A stretch of 64,000 bases of DNA. Source: Streptomyces humi (GTDB lineage Bacteria; Actinomycetota; Actinomycetes; Streptomycetales; Streptomycetaceae). Numbering within the stretch: position 1 is the stretch's first letter; each line of letters begins with the position of its first letter. The notes below the pieces were generated by a model that was given only the letters and a program-made list of their open reading frames with translations, ran no database searches and was not told where the DNA came from. The stretch lies in assembly GCF_001005085.2 (NCBI RefSeq), contig NZ_LBMU02000050.1, positions 1 through 64,000 of the forward strand, read 5' to 3'. A program made the translations under genes and the position numbers. This document shows, piece after piece, positions 51,056-61,055 of the stretch.

Positions 51056-51934
51056 TCACCTGTCGCAGCCCCCGGACCGGTCCCGCCGCACCCGGGGGAT
51101 GCGGATGTCGGCGGTGCCCTTGTAGGCGTACGGGTCCCGGCCGGCGACCAGCACGATGTCCCGGAAGTCCGCCTGGGCCATGGGCACTTCGGCGCCGGGA
51201 GGTGCCCAGGGGAGCAGCGACGAGGCGCTCATGTAGTGGTTGACCAGGGCCCGCCTGAAGCCGTGCCGGCCGGTGTTGGGCAGCGACCTGTGCAGCAGGT
51301 AGCCGTGGAAGAGCAGCACCGATCCGGCGGCGATCTCCACGGGCACGGCGTCGGCCTCGTCGTACGGGAAGCCGTAGGACTCCGCCGTGCAGTCGTAACG
51401 GGCGTCGTCGTGCTGCCGGTTGGGATAGATGACGCCGGGACGGTGCGAACCCGGCAGGACCCACAGGCAGCCGTTCTCGACGGTGGCGTCGTCGAGGGCG
51501 ATCCAGGCGGCGGTCAGCGAGCGGTCCCGGGTCGGGATGAACATCTCGTCCTGGTGCCACGCCTGACCCGGCCGGCCCTCGGACTTCACGAACAGCATGG
51601 ACTGCATCGACTTGACGTCCGGGCCGATCACCCGCGTCAGCGGTCCGACGACGGCGGGATGGCGCATGGCGTCGAGCATGAGCGCGGACAGTTTGTGCGG
51701 ATAGTGGACGCACAGGAACCGCCGTACGGTGTCGTCGTCGCTCTCGCCCGGGACCGACGGCGGCGCCCCCTCGACGGCACCCCGGTCACCGCGGCAGATC
51801 CGCACGGTCTCCGCGCGCAGCCCCGCCACCTCGTCCGGCGTCAGGGCGCCTGTCAGTACGGCGTAACCGTCCCGGTCGAAGCGGGACGCGAGGTCCGCGG
51901 CGGCCGCGTTCCCCGGACTGCTGCGGACGGTCAT
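51056..51934 (-). CDS. phytanoyl-CoA dioxygenase family protein
   Basis: The product (292 aa) is an Fe(II)/2-oxoglutarate-dependent oxygenase of the PhyH family. The facial triad is H127 and D129 in WHQDEMF plus H215 in LLHRSLPN; an Arg near 227 would bind 2-oxoglutarate. Such enzymes hydroxylate fatty acyl chains or small molecules, sometimes in natural-product tailoring. The gene stands alone on the minus strand, divergent from the LacI-led operon across 155 bp. Because the LacI operator lies in this gap, it may be influenced by the same regulator, but its own promoter was not identified. Confidence 0.85.
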   Translation of the reverse strand: MTVRSSPGNAAAADLASRFDRDGYAVLTGALTPDEVAGLRAETVRICRGDRGAVEGAPPSVPGESDDDTVRRFLCVHYPHKLSALMLDAMRHPAVVGPLTRVIGPDVKSMQSMLFVKSEGRPGQAWHQDEMFIPTRDRSLTAAWIALDDATVENGCLWVLPGSHRPGVIYPNRQHDDARYDCTAESYGFPYDEADAVPVEIAAGSVLLFHGYLLHRSLPNTGRHGFRRALVNHYMSASSLLPWAPPGAEVPMAQADFRDIVLVAGRDPYAYKGTADIRIPRVRRDRSGGCDR

Positions 51935-52023
51935 CGGGTTCCCCTTCCCGCTGGGATGCCGGGGTGCGTTCGCGTATCAGATCATCCGTCAGAAATAGTC
52001 GGGACGGTGGCGGTTCACAACTC

Positions 52024-52080
52024 TTGACGCGTTTCGCCGGGTCCGAGTAGCGTCATTCGGCACTTGCTAATACGTATTAG
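52024..52080 (+). promoter_or_regulatory. promoter and perfect palindromic operator of the LacI-led operon
   Basis: TTGACG (52024-52029) and TAGCGT (52048-52053) are spaced by 18 bases. The perfect 14-bp palindrome CTAATACGTATTAG lies at 52067-52080, just past the predicted transcription start and ten bases before the ATG. Central CG and perfect symmetry are typical of LacI-family sites. I found no other copy in the window, so autorepression of the whole operon is the simplest reading. Confidence 0.75.
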
Positions 52081-52089
52081 GGAGTGCTC

Positions 52090-53190
52090 ATGGCCCCTCC
52101 CGAACGGCGTAGACGCACCACCCAGCGGGACATCGCCCGGCGCGCCGGCGTCTCCCAGGCGACCGTGTCACTGGTGATCAGCGGAGGCGCGGCCGGATCC
52201 CAGATCGCGGAACCGACCCGGCGGGCCGTGCTCGCGGCGGCCGAGGAGCTCGGCTACGCGGCCAATGTCGCCGCACGCAGTCTGAAGGGCGGCCGCAACC
52301 GGCTCCTCGGGCTCTACACCTTCGAGTCGGTGTTCCCGACCGACCAGCGCGACTTCTACTACCCGTTCCTGCTCGGCGTGGAGGAGGAGACCGCCCGCCA
52401 GGGCTACGATCTGCTGCTGTTCTGCTCCGGCGGGGGCCCGTCCGGTGCTCCGGACTCCGGTCGGTCGATCTACGCCGACGGGGCCAACCGGCTGAAGATC
52501 GCGGACGGTTGCGTGCTGCTCGGCCGCAACGTCCGCCGCGCGGAACTGTCCGCGCTGGCCCGGGAGGACTTCCCGTTCGTGTTCGTCGGCCGCCGCGAGG
52601 TCGACGGCGCCCGACTCTCCTACGTGGCCGCCGACTACGTGGCGGCGACCGCGGCCCTCGTCGCGGAGCTGGTACGACTCGGCCACCGGCGGATCCTGTA
52701 CCTGCGGGCCCTGGAGGACAGCGAGCCCACATGGGACCGCGAGCAGGGGTACCGGCGCGGGCTGGCCGAGGCCGGCCTCCCCCTGGACGAGACGCTGGTC
52801 CGGCGCCTGGCCGACCCCGCGGAACTCACCGCCGGGCAACTGGCGGAGTGGACGGCCGGGCTGGGCGTCACCGCCCTGCTGGTCGAACCGACCGAGGGCA
52901 ACCGGCTCACCGCGGCACTGGCGGCGATGACCGGCACCGGACGGATCCGGTTCCCCGAGGACTGCTCACTGGCCCTGCTGGGCGATCCGCCGTCCTGGAC
53001 ACCGGAGTCCCGGAACTGGACGCGGTTCTCACTGCCCCGCGCCCGGATGGCGGGGGAGGCCGTACGGCTGCTCGTCGAACTGCTCGACCAGGACACCCCC
53101 GAACCGCTCCGGCTGACGGTGCCCTGCGCCTTCGTGCCCGGCGACTCGATCGGCCCGGTCCCCGCCGGCGGCCGGAGGCGCGCGCCATGA
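52090..53190 (+). CDS. LacI-family regulator leading an ABC-transporter operon
   Basis: The product (366 aa) has an N-terminal HTH (RDIARRAGVSQATVSLVISG) with hinge ANVAARSLKGGRN and a sugar-sensing periplasmic-binding-like domain. The end of the HTH (VISGGAAGSQIAEPTRRAV) carries a small insertion, as in some LacI relatives of opine or oligosaccharide loci. The ATG at 52090 follows GGGAG; a GTG at 52084 is less likely. It is the first gene of the operon and its stop overlaps the first permease start (ATGA), so repressor and transporter are made from one transcript. The inducer is unknown. Confidence 0.9.
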   Translation: MAPPERRRRTTQRDIARRAGVSQATVSLVISGGAAGSQIAEPTRRAVLAAAEELGYAANVAARSLKGGRNRLLGLYTFESVFPTDQRDFYYPFLLGVEEETARQGYDLLLFCSGGGPSGAPDSGRSIYADGANRLKIADGCVLLGRNVRRAELSALAREDFPFVFVGRREVDGARLSYVAADYVAATAALVAELVRLGHRRILYLRALEDSEPTWDREQGYRRGLAEAGLPLDETLVRRLADPAELTAGQLAEWTAGLGVTALLVEPTEGNRLTAALAAMTGTGRIRFPEDCSLALLGDPPSWTPESRNWTRFSLPRARMAGEAVRLLVELLDQDTPEPLRLTVPCAFVPGDSIGPVPAGGRRRAP

Positions 53191-54113
53191 CCCGGATGAT
53201 CGTGCACCGGCTGCTCGTCGGGCTCTTCGTGATGTGGGGCGCCGCCTCGCTGATCTTCCTCATCGTCCGGGCCGCACCGGGCGACCCCGCGACGGTCCTG
53301 CTCGGCCCGGACGCCGACCATGCCCAGATCGTCAGGCTGCGTGCCTCGCTCGGCCTCGACCGGCCGCTCGGCGCGCAGTACCTCAGCTACCTCGGCGACG
53401 TCTGCCGGCTCGACTTCGGCGAGTCGCACCGGCTCGGCAGGCCCGCCATGGACGCGGTCCTCGACCGGCTGCCCGCGACGGTCGACCTCACCCTCACGGC
53501 CACCGTGACCGCGGTGATCGTGGGCCTGACCCTCGGCATGCTGGCCGGCGGCCGGCCGGGCGGCCTGCTGGACCGGGTGGTGTCGGCCTGCACGATCGCC
53601 CTCCAGTCGTTCCCCACGTTCTGGACCGGCATCATGCTGGTGCTGGTCTTCGCGCTGAACCTGCGCCTGCTGCCCAGTTCGGGGGTGGGCACGCCCCAGC
53701 ACCTGGTGCTGCCGGCGGTCACCCTCGCGTTCCCCTTCATCGCCATCATCGCCAGGCTGACCAGGACGAGCCTGGTGGAGACGATGAGCGAGGAGTACGT
53801 CAGGACCGCCCGCTCCAAGGGGCTGACGGAGCGTCAGGTACTGCTCGGGCACGCCCTGCGCAACTCCCTGATCCCGGTGGTGACCGTGGTGGGTGTCCAG
53901 GTCGGGGCCCTGGTCGGGGGCGCCGTGATCGTCGAGAACGTGTTCGCCTGGCCCGGCCTGGGCTCGCTCGTGGTGGAGGCCGTCGCCAACCGGGACTACA
54001 CGGTCGTCCAGGGCGCCACCCTGCTGATCGCGGGCATCGTCGTCGTGCTCAACCTGATGGCGGACCTGCTCGTCGCCCAGCTGGACCCGCGGATCCGGAC
54101 GGGAGCCGTCTGA
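53187..54113 (+). CDS. peptide/opine-type ABC transporter permease (DppB-like)
   Basis: The product (308 aa) has six predicted membrane helices. It shows the DppB/OppB landmarks: N-terminal VMWGAASLIFLIVRAAPGDP, LGLDRPLGAQYLSYL and the EAA loop EEYVRTARSKGLTERQVLL. It forms the membrane channel with the DppC-like product encoded next. Start and stop overlap the flanking genes (ATGA and TGATG). Members of this class import di- or oligopeptides, nickel, opines or plant oligosaccharides; the enzymes downstream favour a glycoside. Confidence 0.9.
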   Translation: MTRMIVHRLLVGLFVMWGAASLIFLIVRAAPGDPATVLLGPDADHAQIVRLRASLGLDRPLGAQYLSYLGDVCRLDFGESHRLGRPAMDAVLDRLPATVDLTLTATVTAVIVGLTLGMLAGGRPGGLLDRVVSACTIALQSFPTFWTGIMLVLVFALNLRLLPSSGVGTPQHLVLPAVTLAFPFIAIIARLTRTSLVETMSEEYVRTARSKGLTERQVLLGHALRNSLIPVVTVVGVQVGALVGGAVIVENVFAWPGLGSLVVEAVANRDYTVVQGATLLIAGIVVVLNLMADLLVAQLDPRIRTGAV

Positions 54114-55027
54114 TGGCCGACCTCACCGTCACCGTCGAACGGCCGCCGACCGCCGTACGACGGCCGCGGCGCGCGCTCCTCTCCCTCGTCCCCGCGCTCG
54201 TCGTCGGCTGCTACCTGCTGGTCGCCGCCGTCGGACCGCTGCTGATCCACTACGACCCGGTGCACACGTCGCTGACCGACCGGCTGCTCGCGCCCGGCTC
54301 CCGGACCTCCACCGGCGACACGGCGTGGCTGGGCACCGACGGACTCGGCCGGGACATGCTGGCCCAGATCGCGTACGGGGCCAGGACCGCGGTGCTCATC
54401 GGCGCGTGCACCGTCACGCTCTCCGGCCTCGTCGGGGTCGTCCTGGGCGCCGTCGCCGGTTACTTCCGCGGCGCCGCCGACGCCGTACTCGCCCGGATCT
54501 TCGACGTCCTGCTGGCGTTCCCCGCGATCCTGCTGGCGATCGTCATCGCGGGCGCCTTCGAGCGCAGCGCCCTGCTGGTCGTCCTCGCGCTCTCGGCGAC
54601 CGGCTGGATCGGCTTCGCCCGCGTCACCCGCGGCATCGCCCTCTCCCTCCGGGAGCGGCCCTGGGTCGACGCCGCCCGGGTGCTGGGCGTGCCGGGCCGC
54701 ACGATTCTCGCCCGGCACGTGCTCCCGTTCACGGCGGGACCGGTCGTCGCCCTCGCCACCCTCGAGTTCGCCCTGGTGGTGCTGGCGGAGGCCGGGCTCA
54801 GCTTCCTCGGTATCGGCCTGCCCCCGTCGACCGTGTCCTGGGGGCAGACCATCGCGGGCGGCAAGGAGTACCTGGAGACGCAGTGGTGGATCGCCACCCT
54901 GCCGGGCATCGCCCTGTCCCTCCTCATCGTCGCCATCGGCATCCTCGGCGACCAGCTCACCGCCCGCTACGGGCGCGGCCGCCCCGGCCGAACCCCCACG
55001 ACGCACAGCTCCGCACGCACCGGCTGA
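54113..55027 (+). CDS. peptide/opine-type ABC transporter permease (DppC-like)
   Basis: The product (304 aa) is the partner permease. It has the N-terminal region with the OppC motif HYDPVHTSLTDRLLAPGS and GTDGLGRDMLAQIAYGAR, and the EAA loop RPWVDAARVLGVPGRTILA. A Pro/Thr-rich hydrophilic tail ends the chain. The ATG shares one base with the DppB-like stop. The binding-protein gene starts 34 bp further on with its own ribosome-binding site, giving the only real gap in this part of the operon. Confidence 0.9.
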   Translation: MADLTVTVERPPTAVRRPRRALLSLVPALVVGCYLLVAAVGPLLIHYDPVHTSLTDRLLAPGSRTSTGDTAWLGTDGLGRDMLAQIAYGARTAVLIGACTVTLSGLVGVVLGAVAGYFRGAADAVLARIFDVLLAFPAILLAIVIAGAFERSALLVVLALSATGWIGFARVTRGIALSLRERPWVDAARVLGVPGRTILARHVLPFTAGPVVALATLEFALVVLAEAGLSFLGIGLPPSTVSWGQTIAGGKEYLETQWWIATLPGIALSLLIVAIGILGDQLTARYGRGRPGRTPTTHSSARTG

Positions 55028-55061
55028 CTCCGACCGACCCCCGATCGACAGGAGCACCACC

Positions 55062-56596
55062 ATGACCAGGACGCGTGAGCGACGGCGGAGCCGGCTGGTC
55101 CGGCTCGCCACCACCGCGACGGCGGGCGCGGCGCTCCTCGCCGCCTGCACGACGACGACCGGCGGCGACGACACGGGCGGCGCCGACGACGGCGAGGTGA
55201 CGGTCGCCGGCACCTACCCGATCGAGAGCCTGGACCCGCACGGCGCCCAGGGCGCCTCCACGGGAACGCAACTGGCCGCACAGGAGATCTTCAGCAGACT
55301 CGTGAAACCCGACGCGGACGGCACGCTCAAGGGCGACCTCGCCACCTCCTGGAAGCCCAACAAGGACGTCACCGCCTGGACGTTCACGCTGCGTGACGGC
55401 GTCACGTTCTCCGACGGTTCCGCGCTCGACGCCGACGACGTGGTCGCCTCCTTCCAGCGGATGACCGGGCTGAACGGACCCAACGCGGGCAACTTCCCCG
55501 GCGACACGATGACCAGGACCTCGGCCACCGAGGTGGTCCTGCACAGTCCGGCACCCGACGCGTCCGTCCCCGGCAAACTCGGCACCTTCTACGTGCTTCC
55601 GACGGGCGTCGGCAAGGACGACACCGCCTTCTTCAACCACCCTGTCGGCTCAGGCCCGTTCACCGTCGCCGCGTTCACCCCGAGCGAGTCACTGGCCCTG
55701 GTGCCCAACAGCAAGTACCGGGGCACCCGGCCCGCGCCGCGCCGGGTGACCATACGCGACATCCCCGAACTCGCGGCCCGGCTGACCGCACTGCGCACCG
55801 GCGAGGTGGACGTCGTCTGGGGCATCCCCGACGACCAACTCGCCGCCCTGAAGGGGCAGAAGGACCTGACCGTGCGGACCGTGCCCAGCAGCGCCGAGTT
55901 CACCATGTGGTTCAACTCCTCGGTCTCCGCCCTCAAGGACGCCGAGGTGCGCCGGGCGATCTGGCAGGCGGTCGACTTCGGCACCATCATCCGCGAGCTC
56001 TACCCCGAGACCGGCAGGCCGGCCGACGCACCCGTCACCGGTGTCGTCCTCGGCCACGTGGCGCAACAGCCCGTCACCTACGACCCGAAGGCCGCCAAGG
56101 CGGCGCTCACCGCCGCCGGCTTCGACTTCACCAGGAAGCTCCGGCTCCAGTTCGCCAACGCCGAGTTCCGGCCCTTCGTGCAGGCCGTCGTCTCCGACCT
56201 CCAGAAGGTAGGCGTCCGTGTCGACCCGCTGGAGAAGGAACAGGCCGCCTTCACCGAGGACCTGCTCGCACTCAAGTGGGACATCAACTTCCAGCAGCTC
56301 GCCACCCCCAGCTACGACGCGGCCAGCAACCTCGGCCGCCTCTACACCTGCGCGGCCGAGCGGATGGGCTACTGCAACAGGCGGCTGGACGGCGTGCTGG
56401 CGGCGGCCGGCGCGACGGCCGACAAGAAGCGGCGCACCGACCTCTACGGGCAGGCGAGCCGGATCATCTGGCAGGACGCGGTCGGGATGTACCCGATGTC
56501 GGTGAGCATCGCCTACGCCTGGAACAGCCACCTGACGGGTTTCGTGCCCGACGCCAGCGGGCTGCCGGACTTCGCCACCGTACGGACCGGCGGCTC

Positions 56597-56600
<4 letters not shown>
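55062..56600 (+). CDS. ABC transporter lipoprotein substrate-binding protein (family 5)
   Basis: The product (512 aa) is an extracytoplasmic solute-binding protein. A lipobox LLAAC places the lipidated Cys at residue 29, followed by a Thr/Gly/Asp-rich linker. The SBP_bac_5 fold begins at GTYPIESLDPHGAQG and includes WTFTLRDGVTFSDGS and the typical VRRAIWQAVD. This family binds peptides, opines and oligosaccharides. The ligand pocket cannot be read by eye. AGGAG precedes the ATG at 55062, and the stop overlaps the first ATPase start (GTGA). Confidence 0.9.
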
Positions 56601-57624
<1,024 letters not shown>

Positions 57625-57628
<4 letters not shown>

Positions 57629-58653
57629 ACGAAGGGGAGCGCCAGAGCGCGGGCACGCTGCTCGACGTACGTGACCTGCGCGTCAGTTACGCGGGGCGGG
57701 GGAGGGGGCGCCGGGGCGGGCGGGCCGCCGTGGACGGGGTGAGTCTGACGGTGACGGCCGAGGAGACGCTCGGGCTGGTCGGCGAGTCGGGCTCCGGCAA
57801 GACCACGGTGGCCCGCTGCGTGGCCGGGCTGCTCAGCCCCGGCGCCGGCACGGTCACCTTCGAGGGACGCCCGCTCGGCCGCGCGGGGCGCCGGCCGCCC
57901 GAACTCCAGCGCGCGGTGCAGATGGTGTTCCAGGACCCCCGGTCGTCGCTGAACCCGCGGATGACGGTCGCCGCGATCATCGCCGAGGTCTGGGGCACCC
58001 ACCCGGTCACCGCGCCCCGGGGCGACCGCACGGCCGCACTGCACCGGCTCCTCGCCGGAATGGGGCTCGACCCCGAGGTGGCGTCCCGGCGCGCCGGGGA
58101 CCTGTCCGGCGGCCAGTGCCAGCGGGTCAGCATCGCCAGGGCACTGGCGGTACGACCCCGGCTGCTGGTGTGCGACGAGGCCGTGTCGGCGCTCGACGTG
58201 TCGGTGCAGGCCCAGATCCTGCGGCTGCTCGCCGACCTGCGCGGCAGGCACCGGCTCGCCATGCTCTTCATCTCGCACGACCTGGGGGTGGTCCACCAGA
58301 TCGCCGACCGGGTGGCGGTGATGAGCCGCGGCGTGATCGTGGAGGAGGGCCGGACCGACGAGGTGCTGACCGCACCGCGGCACCCGTACACCCGGGCACT
58401 GCTGGACGCGGCCCTCGACCTCGACGACACGGTGCGGGACGACGACACGGTGCGGGACGACGGCACGGTGCGGGACGACGACAGGGCGCGGGGCGACGGC
58501 AGGGTGCGGGGCGACGGCACGGTGCGGGGCGACTGCACGGTGCGGGATGACGGCACGGTGCCCCGTGACGGCATGCTGCCAGGTGACGGCACGGTGTGGG
58601 GTGACGGCACGGTGCGGGGTGACGGCACCGCCGACGGCGAGGTGGCCGTATGA
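57625..58653 (+). CDS. ABC transporter ATP-binding protein (DppF-like) with repeat-encoded tail
   Basis: The product (342 aa) has Walker A GESGSGKT, Q-loop VFQDPRSSLNP, signature LSGGQCQRV, Walker B LLVCDEAVSALD and H-loop FISHD. The usual C-terminal Cys-bearing extension is replaced by about 75 residues encoded by an 18-bp minisatellite, giving imperfect [D/G]D[G/D]TVR hexapeptides. The start is GTG at 57625, overlapping the preceding stop; the stop overlaps the glycosidase start (ATGA). The Walker B Glu is present, so the ATPase core looks functional. The tail is likely disordered and highly charged. Confidence 0.9.
58420..58635 (+). repeat. 12-unit 18-bp minisatellite in the DppF-like gene
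   Basis: Twelve consecutive 18-bp units follow the pattern GACGACGGCACGGTGCGG with scattered substitutions. All keep the reading frame. Units in the middle and near the end match best, and the last unit diverges into the natural C-terminus. There are no spacers. Confidence 0.9.
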
Positions 58654-61055
58654 GCGAGCAGGGGACGACGGCACGGCCCGCCACCGCGGTACCCGCGCCG
58701 ACCGGCTGGAACACCTGGGACGTCCGCACGCACACCGGCATGAGCCGACTGCCGTCCGGACCGCGGCTGAGGCTCGGCCTCCTCGGCCCCGACGGCCCGG
58801 TGCTGGACGGGTTCACCTGGCGCGACGGCCTCGAACGGCTCGGACCGCACACCGTGGACGGCAGCCACGCCGAGGTCACGGTCCGGGCCGCGGGCCGGCG
58901 GCTGCGGCTGCTCTTCGCGGGCGGCCCGGGTGACGTCCTGCACGTCCGCGCCGAGACGACGGGCCGGCTCGTACTGGCACTGGAAGGCCTGACCGGCGCG
59001 AACGGCCCCCAGGCCGCATCCGTCGGGACAGGGGCGCCGCCGGAATCGCCCGGCGGGACCGGTGGGATCGGTGGGTCGACGGTTTTGCCTGGTGCGCCCG
59101 GTGGGGTCGGTGGGTCGGCGGTTTTGCCTGGTGTGCCCGGTGGGGTCGAGGGGGCGGCGGAGTCGGCTGATGTGGCTGGTGGGGCCGGGGGGACGGTGGG
59201 CTCGTCGGATGCTCCGGGCGGGAGCGGTGTGCCGGCAAGGGCGTCGGGAGCGGTCGGTGCCTATGTGGTCGGGGACGGGTGCGCGGGCGGGATGCGGTGG
59301 GCGGTCACCGCCTCGGCGCCCGCGCGGCGACTGGCGGGTCCGGCGGACGAGCTGCTGCTGGTGTTCGGCGGGCGCGGTGCCGGTTCCGGAACCGTGGACC
59401 TGCGGATCGCACCGGCCGGTGTGCCCGGCACGGTCGCCGAGACCGGTGGCGTGCTCGCGGCGGGCCGCGCCGCCGCCGACCGCACCCTGCCGCGTTCCGG
59501 AGGCTGGCTCGGTGCCGCCGCCGACGCCCTCACCAGGGCCGTCACCTGGAACACCGTCCACGCTCCCGATCTCGGCCGGGTCCTCACCCCGACCTCCAGG
59601 GACTTCGTCTGCGCCGCCCGGCAGGGCTTCTACGGCACCTGGGCCCTGCACGCCTGGGACACGTTCTTCACCGGTCTCGCCGCCTCGGCCGTCGACCGGG
59701 ACTACGCGCGCGGCATCTTCACCCAGATCCTTCCGTACGCGGACCGGTCCGGCATGCTCCCGAACCGGGTCTCCGACGACCGGGGCCGCACCGACGACCG
59801 CTCACAGCCGCCGGTCGGCGCGCTGACGGTGCATCAGGCCTACCTGGCGGGCGGCCTGTCGGACGGGACCCGTGACACTGCGCTGCTCCACGCGACCTTC
59901 CCGGCGCTGCTGGCCTGGCACGACTGGTGGCCCAGGGCCCGCCGGGGACCGCACGGCCTGCTCGCCTGGGGCTCCGACCCGGTCGTGGGCGACCCGGGCT
60001 CGGCCACCCTCGACCGGGCCAGGCGGGAGTCGGGCCTGGACGACTCGCCGATGTACGACGAGGCCCGGTACGACCCGGTCACCCACACCATGGACCTCGC
60101 CGACGTCGGCCTGAACGCCCTGCACATCGCCGACGCCGAGGCCCTGGCGGAGATGGCCGGCCTCCTGGGGGAGGACGCGACCGCCGGCCGGCTGCGCGCC
60201 GAGGCCGCCACGGCCGCGAGGGCCGCCGACCTGCTCCTGTGGGACGGCGCGCGCGGCGGCTACCGCAACCTCACCTCGGCAGGCGTCCACGATCCGCACG
60301 TCTCACCGACGATGCTGTACGCGCTGCTCGGCGGATTGCCCGACGCCGGGCGGGCGTCCGCCGTCGCCGCCGACCTGCTGCGGCCCGAAGTGCTGGGCGG
60401 GGCACGGCCGTTGCCCAGCGTGGCCCGCGACGACCCCGGCTTCGCGGCGACCTACTGGCGCGGACGGATCTGGGCACCGATGGCCTATCTCGCCGTACGC
60501 GGGCTGCGGCGGTACGGGCTGACCGAGCTCAGCCGGCCGGTGGTGGGAGCGCTGCTGCGGCTGTTCCTCGACGAGTGGCGGGAGTACGGCCACGTCCGGG
60601 AGAACTATCCGGCCGTCGAGGGAGAGAACCTGACGGGCCTGGAGAAGCGTTCGGACGGACTGATGGCCTGGGGCGGCCTGCTGGCCTACCTCGCCTTCGG
60701 GGAACTGGCCGACGCGCGACCCGACGGGTGGCGGTTCGCCCACCCGGGCGAGCCGGCCGAACTGCGCAACCTGCCGCTCGGCGAGGGCCGCCTCGACGTC
60801 CGGGCGGCGGACCGGCTCACCGTCCGCCTCGACGGACGGGTGTTGCTGGACCTGGCGCCCGGTGTCGTCGTACACGCCTACCGGCGGACCGGCGACCGGG
60901 TCACCGGAACCGCCGAGGGCACCGGCGACCTGCTGGTGACCCCGCCCGGTGGTGGCCCGCCCGTGCGGTGGGAGGTGCGCGGCGGCGCCCGGAGCTTCGG
61001 TCTCGGCCCGGACGCCGAGGGCACGGGTGACGCGACCGAGGGGAGCGGCACATGA
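58650..61055 (+). CDS. glycoside hydrolase with MGH1-like (alpha/alpha)6 domain
   Basis: The product (801 aa) has a beta-rich N-terminal part (about 18-110), then a Gly/Ala/Pro/Val-rich low-complexity stretch (about 125-200) and a C-terminal (alpha/alpha)6-toroid (about 285-760). The toroid resembles GH63/GH37-like enzymes and MGH1-type hydrolases: WALHAWDTFFTGLAAS, IFTQILPYADRSGMLPN, DDRSQPPVGALTVHQAY, YRNLTSAGVHDPHVSPTMLY and YWRGRIWAPMAYLAVRG. The Asp in WDTFF and an acidic residue late in the domain (VRENYPAVEGENL) are catalytic candidates. It has no signal peptide, so it should act on an imported glycoside. The ATG overlaps the DppF-like stop. Confidence 0.85.
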   Translation: MSEQGTTARPATAVPAPTGWNTWDVRTHTGMSRLPSGPRLRLGLLGPDGPVLDGFTWRDGLERLGPHTVDGSHAEVTVRAAGRRLRLLFAGGPGDVLHVRAETTGRLVLALEGLTGANGPQAASVGTGAPPESPGGTGGIGGSTVLPGAPGGVGGSAVLPGVPGGVEGAAESADVAGGAGGTVGSSDAPGGSGVPARASGAVGAYVVGDGCAGGMRWAVTASAPARRLAGPADELLLVFGGRGAGSGTVDLRIAPAGVPGTVAETGGVLAAGRAAADRTLPRSGGWLGAAADALTRAVTWNTVHAPDLGRVLTPTSRDFVCAARQGFYGTWALHAWDTFFTGLAASAVDRDYARGIFTQILPYADRSGMLPNRVSDDRGRTDDRSQPPVGALTVHQAYLAGGLSDGTRDTALLHATFPALLAWHDWWPRARRGPHGLLAWGSDPVVGDPGSATLDRARRESGLDDSPMYDEARYDPVTHTMDLADVGLNALHIADAEALAEMAGLLGEDATAGRLRAEAATAARAADLLLWDGARGGYRNLTSAGVHDPHVSPTMLYALLGGLPDAGRASAVAADLLRPEVLGGARPLPSVARDDPGFAATYWRGRIWAPMAYLAVRGLRRYGLTELSRPVVGALLRLFLDEWREYGHVRENYPAVEGENLTGLEKRSDGLMAWGGLLAYLAFGELADARPDGWRFAHPGEPAELRNLPLGEGRLDVRAADRLTVRLDGRVLLDLAPGVVVHAYRRTGDRVTGTAEGTGDLLVTPPGGGPPVRWEVRGGARSFGLGPDAEGTGDATEGSGT
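59061..59145 (+). repeat. 39-bp tandem repeat within the glycosidase gene
   Basis: Units 59061-59099 and 59100-59138, plus the start of a third, differ at a few positions. They contain a TTTT run that is odd for this genome. They encode 13 residues (GGVGGSAVLPGVP type) in a low-complexity linker that other members of the family probably lack. Confidence 0.8.

Noticed and set aside
58420..58635. CRISPR array
   Set aside because: The units are directly adjacent, have no spacers and stay in frame with the ATPase; no cas genes are present.
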